Shown here piece by piece: positions 24,726 to 37,300 of a stretch of 64,000 bases of DNA (within the stretch, counting starts at the first letter, position 1; every line of letters starts with the position of its first letter). A program made the translations under genes and the position numbers. The notes beneath the pieces are model-generated. The model did no database searches. It had not been told where the DNA came from and worked only from the letters and a program-made list of their open reading frames with translations. The DNA comes from Nymphaea colorata (lineage: Eukaryota; Streptophyta; Magnoliopsida; Nymphaeales; Nymphaeaceae), in the NCBI RefSeq assembly GCF_008831285.2, contig NC_045145.1, forward strand, positions 19,528,802-19,592,801. Direction: 5' to 3'.

Positions 24726-25803
24726 AGTCAAATTTTTTTAAAATAGAATTCAACAAAAACAACCTTACTTTATATCCACAGTCCGTTGCCACTGAAATTG
24801 ATTTCTTTTAAATCGAAACTACTTGAATTTGGATTAGTATGCATACAGATCATACCTGAACAATTCATGTCCTGATCTAATGGGTGAAACAAAACTGAAG
24901 CTGGATCTGTGGGCATTAGTGAGTTCAGTGCATCAGTCTTTTATTTAATAAATTCATCATCGTAATCAAGCTTTTTAGTTTGTGCTTAAGAGGAATTTCC
25001 AGAAACTGATAAAAGCAGACTTGATACAACTAGTTAGAAGTCCGGAGTCTCTTCCACTGCACCTCATGTAAGAAAGTGCTGTGAAAAAGTAGGAGATGCA
25101 CAGCAAACAGTGTTGCTCTGGACTTGATTACGTTCTTGGGGGAGTGACTTGAGCGGCATTTTGATGACCTCATATGAGATTCCTGGTGATTTGAGATCAT
25201 TGGGAATCTCAAATCCACAGATTTAAAGTCAAGTCTCCCCTCTCACCCCCTTCTCATCCGGCCTCGAATCTGAGATTTTGGCCATAAATTGAGAATTTTG
25301 AATCTTCTTTTTAACATAGTGGTAAAATCTGGGTTGGATTACAACTTCAGGTCCCACATAAAGTGGATTTTAGATCACCCTCAGATTTGAGATCTAAGGC
25401 CATCAAATGCACTCTAAGTATCTCGACCCAGCTGCAGCTTTTCTATGTAATGAATCTGGAAAAAAAAATCTCCCTAAGTGGGTGTTACTCACACACACAT
25501 ACACACAGAGAGCGAGAGAGAGAGCTGATAAAATGTGAATGCATAACAAAATTTAGAGATAAGAAGTCATATAGATACAGGAACAAACCCCAAAACAAAA
25601 TAAAAAAAACGATACAAAACAACAGAAAATTAAAAACAAGCCGTAAAGAAGAAGTGAGAAACAACATCCGGCGCCCAGAAAGCCTTCATGATAGGTAGAA
25701 GTTCAGCATGGAGGGTGTGAGATGAATGGTGGAAATCGAGACCTGCGTCACGAAAGAAGGCGTCATTGCTAGTGTTCCAATTCTGCGATCAGAAGATACA
25801 TAC

Positions 25804-25804
<1 letters not shown>

Positions 25805-25853
<49 letters not shown>
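25805..25853. repeat. (AG)n microsatellite
   Basis: A pure AG tract of about 49 bases. Flanking words such as GATAAAATG and ACAAAATTTAG also occur beside the short AG tract at 25508-25524, so the two may be parts of a local duplication. Confidence 0.95.
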
Positions 25854-25854
<1 letters not shown>

Positions 25855-26965
25855 GATAAAATGAGAATATATAACAAAATTTAGGGACAAGAGGTCCCCT
25901 AGGTACATCTACAAAAAACAAACCGCAAAAACAGAATCAGAAAGAGGAATTATACAATACAATGCACAAAAAAATAAGAGAGAGAGGGAAGGAGGCGCGG
26001 CACAGTCACCCAATCGCAGACGGACAGCGGCGCTTCAACCGAATGGCAAACTGGACATACTAGAGAGAGAGAGAGAGTTTGTAGCATTATATTCAGAGAA
26101 CGAGTTTGAAACTTAGAAAATGACCTCAAATGCTATCAAATTAAACAGAACGAAATATGCTTATCACTCGATATCTGGTCTATGCTTGAGATATTACATG
26201 TTTATGGCCACCCCAGCTTTTAGACGCGCGCCGCCTGCAAGTTGAGCATGACCTGCATCCAGGTGCGGATGGATCGCATGGATGCCAGATCGTAAGCCAA
26301 GTTCTGGCATGTAATCAGTAGATACGGATCTTAGCTCGCGGTTGGAATATGCCCAGAATTGGTTTCCTGTTGAATCGTTACCTGAACAACACGTAATAAA
26401 ACTATATGCAGCTTAACCTGCAACCACACTGCAATTTTTTCATAACAGTTGTTGACAGAGGCAGTAGATTTCGGAATCCAAATCATACCATCAATCGTTC
26501 AGCAGATAAATACAATGAAGTTCAGAAACAGTTTTTAGCTAATCTTGAACATATTTACACGCCATTCCTTTCCTTTTTCTTGTTCTCTATGTCTATGCAT
26601 TCTAGCATTTATTGAAAGTGATTAGTACTAGCTCAGGAAAAAACACAACGAGCTCTTTTCTTTGAGAATATTTTCGTAACAAAGATGTCAAGACAAAAAA
26701 AGGGCATTCTTGGCCCCAGTGGCTTGGAAATTGTAAATGGATCTTTTATGGGATACTTGTTTCAAAAGCTCATTATTCCTGAATCCTGTTGTTTTAAACA
26801 TCTAGATGCATCAATCACATACACAGCATGGGAATAAAGGGCTTGCGCTTGATCGTTCCAGTTGTCATCTAAGACCTCCATCCACACGGCCAAGGGTTTC
26901 GATTAGGACCAAGTCGAAGTGAGGAATTCAATTCTGAAGTGTCGCCCTCTCTTTGCATGGTCCGT

Positions 26966-27080
<115 letters not shown>

Positions 27081-27531
27081 TGGTGCGATGAAATGCAGCA
27101 TAACCAAGATTCCTCAGGAAAAAGCAGGCACCACGTACAAACACTTTCAGCATGGAGGCATCTCATTCCCCTCCACCTTAGTACTATTTATTATATTCCC
27201 ATTAACATCAACTGTAACACATTGTGTTGCTAGTGTGATTAAGAGAGAAGGGAAAAGAAAATAGCCCTCGGACATCCTTGCATGACACGAGTTTGGATGA
27301 GATTGGCGTATGAAAGATAGCTAATGGCATCCAATTCTATACACTGGTAATGTGGTACTCACTACTCAACCATGATTTTTCATTTCATCTGTGTCAGGAT
27401 ATTCTATTCCTGAATGCCAATTGAGAAATGGAAGGAAAAGAAAACCAACTTTCAGCATTTGATGCCAATTTTGATTCTATTAGCTACGTTGATGTTCCAT
27501 TCATGAACGGCAAAAAGAAGAGAAGCCTCAC

Positions 27532-27538
27532 TATAAGT
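27532..27538 (+). promoter_or_regulatory. Candidate TATA box of the small Lys-rich gene
   Basis: TATAAGT lies 89 bases before the ATG at 27621. Spacing and sequence fit a plant core promoter, but nothing else confirms it. Confidence 0.4.
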
Positions 27539-27620
27539 ACCCTCCACCAGAACTGCTATCTGTGTGACCCAAACCACGGGTGTTGTTTGGTTGTCAACTA
27601 AAAGAAGTTAAAAGGTAAAC

Positions 27621-27777
27621 ATGGCATCCATGAAAGCTGAGAAACCAGCAGGCCCACAGACGCTCTTCGGGCAGCCCAAGAAGGAGCAGGCCAAAGCCAA
27701 TGAAGGCGCATCACACTCCTCAAAACCAGCTCCAAAGAAAGCAGAGCAGAAGCCCCGGGAGCCCAAGAAGAAGGTTC

Positions 27778-27823
<46 letters not shown>

Positions 27824-27906
27824 CGTCTCTCTCTCTCTCACACACACATCTTTGTTGCGATCTTTTTGCACAGGCAAAAGGTGGAAAACCAGCATCCAAG
27901 CACTGA
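27621..27906 (+). CDS. Small Lys/Pro/Ala-rich protein, 61 residues, two exons
   Basis: Exons 27621-27773 and 27874-27906 join in phase 0 across a 100-base GT-AG intron (AAG/gttcat ... tgcacag/GCA). The product is 61 residues, very basic and hydrophilic, with repeated KPA, PKK and EPKKK motifs and the ending KPASKH. There is no signal peptide or membrane segment. The composition suggests a disordered nucleic-acid- or ribosome-associated peptide, but I do not recognise the family. A TATA box upstream, clean splice sites and GC-richer exons than flanks support a real gene. Most of the intron is a CT microsatellite that serves as polypyrimidine tract. Reading through the intron would give a low-complexity Leu/Ser extension, which I reject. 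Confidence 0.6.
27780..27839. repeat. (CT)n microsatellite inside the intron of the 61-residue gene
   Basis: A nearly pure CT tract takes up about 60 of the intron's 100 bases and ends 34 bases before the acceptor. Interruptions (TTTCT, CCGT) suggest that it is not the youngest tract here. Confidence 0.95.
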
Positions 27907-28610
27907 AAGTGGACGCCCTCTCCTCTCAAGTTGGTCACCGTGCGTGTTATAGCCATGTAACCTTGCACATGTAGCAGCATAGTCCAGCTTATGAAATAAT
28001 CAACAGGTTATCCAGTTCATTCTGGTTGATAATTATGACAATGACTTAACAGGCATGTTTCACTTTTACGGTGAATAGGTGACACTGTTGTCAGGCGAAG
28101 AACTAAATGAATAGACGCCCGCAAACTCCAGAACAAACTGTAACGAGTGAATTCTCATCATTTTGTTACGTGAATTGGTGCCGAGTAAAGCCCTTTATGG
28201 GCTCACGAGAACATGCACATATACCACATTACCACCACAACCAGATGAACACAGAATAATAAAATTATAGCCTGGAGAGCCACCAGCAGCGCAAGAGGTT
28301 GTGTTAGACATGTAACTATCCATATGTCTAAGTGGATGCAATTCTAGAACAATTAAAAGCAACAGTTTACATCGTTACATTCTGCACAAGAAAGAAGAAG
28401 AAAATTTAATAGCATCTCAAGTCCTGACCACGTACCTTCAACTTAGGGGTGAACAATGCGAGGAACTTTTAGCTTCTGTCCAAGACTAGCAATCACGTTA
28501 AGGAAATAAGTTTAATGTACATTTCTATGTAAACAACAACAAACAGCTTGGAGTACACCTCATGGATCCTTAGGACTAGTCAACCATTCAATAATTCATG
28601 AAACCCGCGT
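27907..28610. other. Convergent intergenic stretch
   Basis: About 700 bases between the stop of the 61-residue gene and the stop of the minus-strand ICME gene. It must hold both 3' UTRs. I see AT-rich sequence with no ORF or repeat of note. Confidence 0.5.
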
Positions 28611-31600
28611 TCAGAATGGACTAATTTCACGAGCCAATTTCAACATAAACTCTGGCACAAGACGACGCCTGGGTGGTGCTGCTGCATCATCAGCCTGTGC
28701 TGCTGGGTCATCCGCATGTATCACAGCAAGAATGTCATTAAGAAGCTCATCCCTTCCCCCTCTGAAAGGATCCTGCACAAATCATTCATGAAAAGGAGCA
28801 CTCAGATAGTGAAAATTCTTCTTCATCCATGAAAACCGAACCATGGGGATGACGATTGGGCTTTTAGACCCAGATAATAAACAAACATATCCTAGTTGGA
28901 TCTAGAATAACTAGAATTAAATCTGAGTTATACACAGGATGGAACCTAAGAACAGCAGACAAATTCCTTACGTTTGCTATGTTGTCGAGTGGCTTAATTG
29001 AATGCCAACTATTTGGACCAATGTTGCAAAAGGTGTATCGTAACATGTATTGGTCAAGCCAACCTATATGCCGTATCATAACACATCGTAATGTATCGTA
29101 AACATATCGCAAAATTATTTTTTAATTCATAAAAAAGTTAAGAAAAATCAGAAAAAAATATTAAAAAGTCAGAAAAAAATAAAGAATCATTAAAAAACTC
29201 ATCACGTGTAATGAACATTCATCATTCATCATTCATAAGTCATAATATGTTAACAACACATTAAGAAAATAAAACAAATATCTTCATAAAATAAATAAAA
29301 ATCTATGGTAAACTTTAGAAAGCAATAGAAAAATATGTAGAACTTGAAATTGAGAGATTATATACCTTTTATAAAACAAGAAACACAAAATCCCTCCTTT
29401 TTAAACGATGAATGGGTCTCCCACAAGTAAATCTCCTTTCGAACTGGCGATTTCTCCTTCGAATGGACAATTTATTTGACAAGTTTTTTCCATAACCAGC
29501 AAAAAAATAACTCGATCAAAAGGGGCATCCTGCCCCTTTTTCTAAAAAAGTACCGGTCATGTCATATGATACAGCAGCCGTATCATAAGATACAGCTGAT
29601 ACACCTTCAATACACATGAAAAATGTGTGTCTTAGGCATTTCGTATAGGTAAACACTGTATGATACATATGGATAACATTGGTTTGGACTCTTATATTTT
29701 CATATTTGTACCAGTCTCGATGCTGCAATGATGCACACTTGATAGAACTTTTCTTTATCTTTTGTTGGAAGAAGATCAAAGGCATTTTAATGAATTACCT
29801 AACACTGACATAAGTGACTGCCAATCTGCGATTCAGATTCCCTGGTGATCCACAATTGATTCATATATTATTTTGTTTACTCAAAGATATTTGTGAACTT
29901 ACAGTTGCATTTCAATCTGTATAGTGATCCAAAGGAGTCAAAAAAAGACATTGGCCATAACAGGCTGGACCTGCTAAAAGTCACATCCCCAGTTGCGGCG
30001 TCAGTGGTGATGGGCATAAGTTTAAAACTTGAAAAAAACTTCTCATAAAACTTAGAACTACAAACTCCTAGAGAAGACTAATAAGTTACAGCACGCTATT
30101 CTGCCAAAAACAAAGTAAACTGAATTCCTGGATTAGTTAAGTGAAAGATAAAAGATTTCCTGGAATGGAATAGCTCGCAGCTGTCATGACCTAATTCTAA
30201 GTATCTAACCAAACTGGGCTGAGATCGCTTTTTTTTTTCTCCAGTGCCCATTTATTACCATACAATTGGAGATAATAAGATAGGTTACAGGATATTTGCG
30301 TCAGCTTATTGGCTTACCTGAAGAAACAAGTCTGTGTGTGTCTTCCCTTCGTATAAAATAAGCTTACAATGAGATCCAGCCTTCTCAAGAACACTGGCAA
30401 ATGACTTGCTGGATAACAAAATATTGAAAGACATAAGCACAAAAGAAAGGGCTCAAGTGAAAAGTCAAGAGACCCTATAACATCTTAAAAAGGATCAATA
30501 TATAAGTGTTTTGCATATTATTCCTCACTCGAACTGATTGAATCTATATGGAAGATCTTGGACATTTGAATTGCATTAACAATCATATATTCAATTTCTC
30601 TCTCATATCTTTAACTCCAAAAGGACATTCATGGAATCAGCCTATGTTGTAAAGATTTTGATGACCTAATCACTCATTGATGAATTTTTCAACCCATGGG
30701 TTGATGACTATGTAAGACAATTCCCTCCAAGTACTTTCAAAGCAGTGAATAGCTTGAAAACTGTGAAAAAAGTTTATGAGAAACACTAGCTCTTTAAGAT
30801 CACAGGAAGCAAGATCCTCGTACTTCTATTTTGATATCTTTTATACTAACCTTTCCAATATATCACTTGCCATTAGCTTATCTAAAACAAGTAAAAGTTC
30901 TTCCAATTTTTTCATCAAAAAAATCATTTTTTAAAATTCATAATACAGTTGCTTCAGCCAGTGGCACTGTCTTAAGTGAATAAAAGCCAAATGTTATCAC
31001 TACAAAAAATGATGACAATAAAAATATAAAGAATACTCCAATACATTCGTTAATACTTAATACTAAGCTTAGGGTTTACGACATGCAAATCCATATAGTA
31101 GTTTCCACAATAGAACTTGCTGTTGGGAAGTGTTATGGGAAATCAAGAACCAGAGATTTGTCATTTTAAATTGGTAAAGGAATCAAGGAAAAGATAGAAA
31201 CATGAAGAAATATGTAAACAATATGCAAATCATGACAGGACAAAATCGATCTCAAGGTTTTAGCAAGAAATCACAGCCCATTTTTTAAAATCCTTTATAA
31301 AAAATTAATACCTGGCATCTAATGGTATGGAGTAGTCACTGGTTCCATGAAAAAGAACGAAAGGAGGTAGAAGTGAGATGGCTGATCGGTTACTCTGATC
31401 TTGAACAATTACTTCAGGAGAGAAGTGCTGCAAGGAGTGTTCTCCTTCCATTATGCTGCAGTTTAGTTTATCAGAAAATATCACATAAAAGAATCATGAT
31501 ACAGCAATAAGGATATATTAAAACCAAAATCTAGATACTACTCTTGTGTTGCTGCCAAGACAAATTCCTGAACTCCGTAGCTTCTTTAGTTAAATTTGGG

Positions 31601-33606
31601 AAAACTTCAGACCTTAAAACTTTGGAGAGAATTTTATAGATATTGTTACCAAAAATAGTAAACTGATAAGTTTTCCAATGACTTGGACAAGTGCTTCGAA
31701 ATATAAAAGAGATAAAGGAAGAAAGACATTAAAGCTTACATGAAGAAATGAAGAAGCTAAAATGATGGAAAATATGATGATATTTGAAGATACAATGAAA
31801 TTGCAGCTTTAATTACATATGTATTTGGGAAGGTATCTGCAGATATAAAAAATAGATTACGTCTGCTGTCAATTGTAATATTCTCAAAGCTGGAAACATA
31901 GCAGACATACCTAAGAAATATTGACCGATATAGTCCTCGTCTGTGGAAGTGATCAACCAAGTTCAACATGTTGTACCTATTTCATAAGAAGATATTTGTG
32001 AGAAACAGCAAAATTACTGCTCAAGAGATAAACCCGCGAGACACATAACCAAATTAGACTGATTGTAACATGCAAGTGTTCCCTACCTAGTTGACAAAAA
32101 ACAAAATCTCAAAAACTGGAATGAGTATCATGCATATTTTCTTCTTTCATGTGATTCATCCCTGCCTACAAGCACATGCAGATGCAGGAAAGCAGATGCA
32201 AGCTTAGTTGCAGAGATAAACACAAACACGTGAAGTTTGAAGTTGCATATGCACAATGGAAAATAGAGGACCACAAATAATGAAATAAACCAATTTAAAT
32301 TTTCATCCAGAAACAGAAGGAGATTTACCCTCCAGAGATGCCGAAATATGCCCTAATCTGTGTGATACTCCATGCAGAATGCTCTGCTTCTCCACATTCT
32401 TTCATTGCTTGTTCAACAAGAGCACAAGCAGCAATATGTGCACCAGCTGATTGCCCCATCACATATACTCTAGACAGACAAAAATATCTACATGAGAAAA
32501 TTAATCAGTTCTATCAGTTTCCGTTTACAGTAACCCACATAACTTACCTGTTGGGATCACCACCATATGCAGCAATGTTATTGCACACGAATGAGATTCC
32601 TTGAGAAGCATCTTTCACCATGTCACTTATCGTCCCTTGAGGAAAATTCCTGGGATAAAATTATTGTATATATGCATATATCCACATCCATAAATGATAA
32701 AATGCAGAAGAAACACAAGATAGTGGCTTCCACATGAGAACAGAAACAGATACTGCAAAGAAGACAACCTGTAGTCAATGCATGCTACTATAACATCTCT
32801 ATCTGCTAATTGTTGTCCCAAAAGAGAACCCCATGCCTTGTACCTAAAGAGACAAATTCATAAAGCTCAAATTAACTGAACAAGCAATTCACAATTAGAG
32901 AAGAAGGGGAACAATACTTAAAATTATTGAGTGCCATGCATTAAATGCAGAAAGGAAAACATTTAACAAGATCTTACCCGATGATCCAGGCACCACCAGT
33001 TACAAATGCCACGACAGGTTTTGGCTCCTCTAAGCTTAAAGGTAAATACAAATCCAACCTGTGGAGCGACCCTCGCAATATGCCAAAACCAAATTACATG
33101 GGGTGAAATATAATATTTCAAAATGCATTGATCTTTAAAATAGAGGTTATTAGTATGCCTGGTTAGAAAAAGGACTAATTCATACCGATTTCTTGCTTCG
33201 TCCCCATAAATTATGCTTCGACGAATTTGCCTTGAGTAATAATAGAAATACCCAACTGCAACATGCTGATATTGATTATGGGAAATATGTGATATTCGTG
33301 AACTTATTACATCAGAAAGTTGGTAGATAAACCACCGGTTCTCATGTGTATGAAAACTTAGCAAAAAATTCAAAAACAATTACAAGAATTGAACATTATT
33401 TAGAATATAAAATCATCTAATCAAATTAGGAGTAGCATACCCTGCAAAAACCCTGGCATAAGGAGCAAAGCATAAAGACCAAGTGCAAGGAACCTGGTTA
33501 TCCATCTGTAACCTACCCTGCACAAATTTGATTTGACAATAAAGAGCAAGTATTATGATATATAACATTGTTTTGCACATCAAAAGATGATAAAAGAAAA
33601 TACAAA

Positions 33607-33671
<65 letters not shown>

Positions 33672-35176
33672 ATGCAAGGAAAGCATAAAAATGTCGTGCA
33701 ATTTATCCTAAGAACTCGAGACAGCTAGCCACCAGAGCATAAAAGAATTCCAGCAACAGATGCAGAACCTTTTGAGCTTTTAATCATAAAGCTGGAGTGA
33801 ATAAAAAGAACAAAATTCAACCGAAATTGCACCATTCGTACTCCTGTCAAGCCAGGAGTGAAGTCTACCGCGTTATCCTCAAATAAAGCACATCAATGGT
33901 ACTGGTCTTTCAGCAGGAGATTGAGACCTGGACACCTAAGGGACCGCCTTACAAAAGCTCAGTCTTGTTTAACTGCCTGTCAAAACAGAACAGAGTGGCC
34001 GGCCACAGGTCATGGAACCTTTGAACAAACCGTCTTAGTGTAATTCTACTAGTGGAATTTCTACTGCAGAATAGCCAGGAAATCCTCGTGGACAACTCGT
34101 ACCATGACCCTGCTAAGTCAGCAATCCCATGAATAAGTACATCGATTTTAAATACCAGAATCAAAGTCTGAGATGCTGAAGCAAATTTTTTTTAGCTTTT
34201 TCTCCCTTTTTTCTGCTTTCACAATGGAAAAATTTGAACTGCAGTATAGCGACTCAAAATGCCAATTCGCACACCTTGTTCAGGGCGCACTTGTGGCAGC
34301 AGAGACATCCAGATCTACTCAGCAAAAGACATCGGTCTATGGACGTTTATCCAAGTCACAGTCGCATTCGTACTGAAGAAAAGGATGTACACCACCACTT
34401 GATGCTGGTAGAAATAACCTTTCCTCGACAGCTATAAATAGTACAATCAGGTGAAAGCAACACTTCCGCTATCACATTATAATAGTTTTGTTTCTCTCAA
34501 AGTATGTTTCACACAGTTCGTGATATGCCGGTGCTATGAAGACACATTTGATGTGGTTTTTTAACGTTAAAGACGTACAAAGAAATTATAATACAGAATC
34601 ATTCTAACCACGTATTCAAGGAGGAAATAGAATATGGTTATACAATCAGATCGACACAGAGAGGGAGAGAGAGTAGCGCATCTACCCCAGGTAGCGAAGC
34701 AACGTGAAGCTGAGGCGGGTAATCAAGTACGTCTCCGCGGCAGCGTGGCCAACATCCTCTCTGAACGATGGATGTGGCGATGGGCCCACGCCTAAACCGT
34801 GGGGCCCGGAACCGACATCGCCGCCGCTCCCCGTCCTCCGCCTCCTCTGGTGTTTGGAGTTGGTGGTTCCGCCCCGGACGACGAAAGCGGAACGCTCGTC
34901 GACGCTGTCATCGCCCATGCCCCGGACCTGTCCCTCCTCCCTCTTGCCGTCCTTCTCTCCCAACAATGAGAGGGAAGACGGTGACGAAGAAGAAGAGGGT
35001 GGGCATGATGACGATGACGACGACGACGACGAGGAGGAGGAGGAGGAGGAGAGTGGAGGAACGGATCGCAGGAAGGGCACGTCATTGTCGCAATCGTCAT
35101 CATCGTCGCGTCCGTGGAGGAGGAGACTGCCAAGGCTGGGGCGAACGCCAGCAATCAACTTGTGCACCACCTGCAT
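28611..35176 (-). CDS. ICME: Isoprenylcysteine alpha-carbonyl methylesterase
   Basis: An ER/Golgi membrane esterase that removes the methyl ester from prenylated cysteine; in Arabidopsis it dampens abscisic acid signalling. Exons in coding order: 35176-34686, 33517-33441, 33255-33186, 33058-32978, 32843-32769, 32649-32548, 32469-32329, 31976-31911, 31455-31312, 30408-30318, 28772-28611. All introns are GT-AG and phases close, giving 499 residues. The alpha/beta-hydrolase features are the oxyanion loop GGAWIIG (234-240), nucleophile Ser306 in GQSAGAH, Asp408 in HGTSDYS and His440 in GKTHTD. A hydrophobic segment follows the conserved [13 protein letters not shown]. The N-terminal 130 residues are unusual: an acidic DDDDD run (24-28) and a serine run (about 43-57). 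The start is the first in-frame ATG; the frame runs 12 codons further upstream only to a TTG. The Arabidopsis protein is about 70 residues shorter. Confidence 0.94.
29017..29683. mobile_element. Terminal-inverted-repeat element in ICME intron 10
   Basis: It opens with ACCAATGTTGCAAAAGG and closes with the complement of ACCAATGTTATCCATA. Both ends lead into TGTATC(G/A)TA words, giving imperfect inverted ends of about 26 bases. The interior is AT-rich with many GTATCGTA/TATCATA strings and no ORF of substance. The 19-base word at 29059-29077 recurs in inverted orientation at 40768-40786 with one difference. The superfamily is unknown, and I could not find a convincing target duplication. Confidence 0.45.
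33610..33671. repeat. Compound microsatellite (AT)n(AG)n in ICME intron 1
   Basis: An AT tract of about 46 bases is followed by a 15-base AG tract. It lies in the intron 33518-34685. Confidence 0.95.
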
Positions 35177-36328
35177 CGACACCTCGCCAATCCGCAGATG
35201 CCTCCGAAGCAACGGACTTCCCTTCCTCCCACGCTTCTTCTGGCAGCCACCTCTCTCTCTCTCCCCACCTGGAACTATCTCATCATCCGAATCAGGTTGC
35301 TACGAGCGAGAGAGAGAGAGAAAGAGATCGTCTGTCTGTCAACAGGTGGTAGTTTCAAACCGTCGGGTCCGCCTCTCGTCTTGGAAGACAAAAAATAACT
35401 CCGGTTCTACTTCTCGCCCGGGCCAGAACACTTACGTTTTTTATCTGCATATTCTTAGAAAATGATGCCATTGCCCTCTTTAAACTTTACAATCAAACAC
35501 TTGGCATACTTATATTATATTTATATCACATCCATCTTGAAATATATTTTAATGACGTGTGTTCAAACGAATAAGATACTTTTCTAACCAGTATCAGTAT
35601 TTTTAATTTTATTTTTCGTGAATTTTAAATTTTTGATTCAATAAAAATTCAAAATTAACTGCTGGTAAAATTTCAAACATAAGCGGCAAATAAAGCTCGG
35701 TCTTGGATATCTAACTTAATTCCTTTAAATAAATAGGATATAAAAAAAAACAGAATATCTAATGAAGAAACTGGGTTAGATATTAGCAAAAAAAGGGCAT
35801 TCGTCCATCTTATGATTGGATACATGTAAAGCTTACGTAGCATTGATATGAATCTCAGGTGGGCACCTCAAAAAGGTTTTATAAAAGATTATAAAAGGTT
35901 AGGATAGCATAAGCAACCGCCCGCCCCATGGTAGCTCCAGTAGTGATTCGATATGGTTTTTAGAAGAGAGTTAGGATGCCAGCTTTACTTCATCGTCAAA
36001 GTGAATTTAATTTGGATCAAATTATGATATGGTTCGAATATATGAACACATGATAAATTAAATATGGTAAAAAAGATACATCCAATTATTCAAGACGGAT
36101 AATGGCCATGGGTGTTATTAGGTATTTATAAAAAGTGAAATTTACTTTTAAATAAAAGTTTGGAGTAACGTGAACATTAAAACAAAAATAATAACAAATA
36201 AATCTTTCAAATGTAATTCACTCGTTACTTTCAGGGATCGGTTGCATGTAAACGAAAGCGCGGCACAAAGCCGCGAAGGAGCGAGAAAGAACTGACGGCG
36301 CCGCAGAGAAGCAGCAGGGAAAGATTTT

Positions 36329-36451
36329 TTAGAGAGACATCGAAGTTGGGACCTCACGAGCCCCAAAGCCACCACTTTCTCTGGAAGGCGCAGCCGCTTC
36401 GTCGTCCGCACCCTCAAAGTTGGCAGCTGCTGATGAAGCGGCTGACGCCAT
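36329..36451 (-). CDS. Short GC-rich ORF, 40 residues, doubtful
   Basis: An ATG ORF in a GC-rich island (36237-36560) amid AT-rich DNA. It reads MASAASSAAANFEGADDEAA and continues Ala/Glu/Ser-rich to a stop. Such an N-terminus looks like a genuine plant protein start, so it may be a first exon or a relic. No downstream exon was found before ICME, and the donor candidates are poor. Confidence 0.2.
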   Translation of the reverse strand: MASAASSAAANFEGADDEAAAPSRESGGFGAREVPTSMSL

Positions 36452-36829
36452 TATCTCAACAGTACACGCTCATAAATGGCAGTGCACAGGACGCTGGAAG
36501 GGACGAAATGGACGAAGAAGAGAAAGCAGAACTCTTTTTAACACTTGTATCCATCAATGAATAGTGGTCATAGGAGGATGTGACTATGAGGATGAACAGG
36601 TGAAAAAAAGGAGGAGATCAGGGGCGATGAGTGAAATCGAAGAGCCCAAGTCAAGTTTTATTGGAGTTTTAACAAGGCTTGTGGTTGAGACGCCTTAATT
36701 ATCAAAGATTAATGGCACTTAATCTTGAGAACATCTTTGCTTTATTGGGTTTAGCTTGGCAGCTTCTCCTTGTTTTTTTTTTTTTTTTTTTTTAATGTAT
36801 GAATGTCAATATATCTGCTTTGAATCAGA

Positions 36830-37220
36830 TATTCGACAGAACCGATTCAAAAAAATTGGATATAGAAAAAAAATTAACATTTGATTAAGAAATCAGATCG
36901 AATTCACATCCGATCCAATTTGGATATACAAAAATATTTGCTTGGATTCGGATATGGATACGAATCGGATTCATTTTTAAACAAATATCTTATATCTAAT
37001 GCTATTACATTTTGAAAAAATGGCAAAATCTGGTTCAAAATCTGGATCCAAATTTGGATATGAATATAAAAATCAGATTCAGATTGTAAAAACGAATGTT
37101 TAATTTGGATTCAGATTCAGATATGAATTTTCTTTATTCGTATTTGAATTCGAATTCGAATTGAATATATGAATATATGAAAAAATAGATATAACTAAGA
37201 GTATATCGAATTCAAATCGG
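36830..37220. repeat. Degenerate repeat rich in GGATTCGGATATG-like words
   Basis: Words such as TTGGATTCGGATATGGATAC, GATCCAAATTTGGATATGAA and GGATTCAGATTCAGATATGA follow one another in both orientations. This looks like an old degenerate array or nested dispersed repeats rather than a coding region. Boundaries are approximate. Confidence 0.5.
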
Positions 37221-37251
37221 ATCCGTTGTCATCCTTAATAAGAACGGGATT

Positions 37252-37300
37252 GATGTTTGATATGGGGATGTTTGATATGGGGAGTTGATGTTTGATATGG
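37252..37300. repeat. Three short direct repeats of GATGTTTGATATGG
   Basis: The 14-base word occurs at 37252-37265, 37267-37280 and 37287-37300, with GG-rich spacers. It is a small local expansion with no other context. Confidence 0.85.

Noticed and set aside
34704-35465. 253-residue plus-strand ORF
   Set aside because: It is antisense to ICME exon 1. The triplet repeats that encode the Asp and Ser runs keep other frames open. The ICME frame has family conservation and splice sites.
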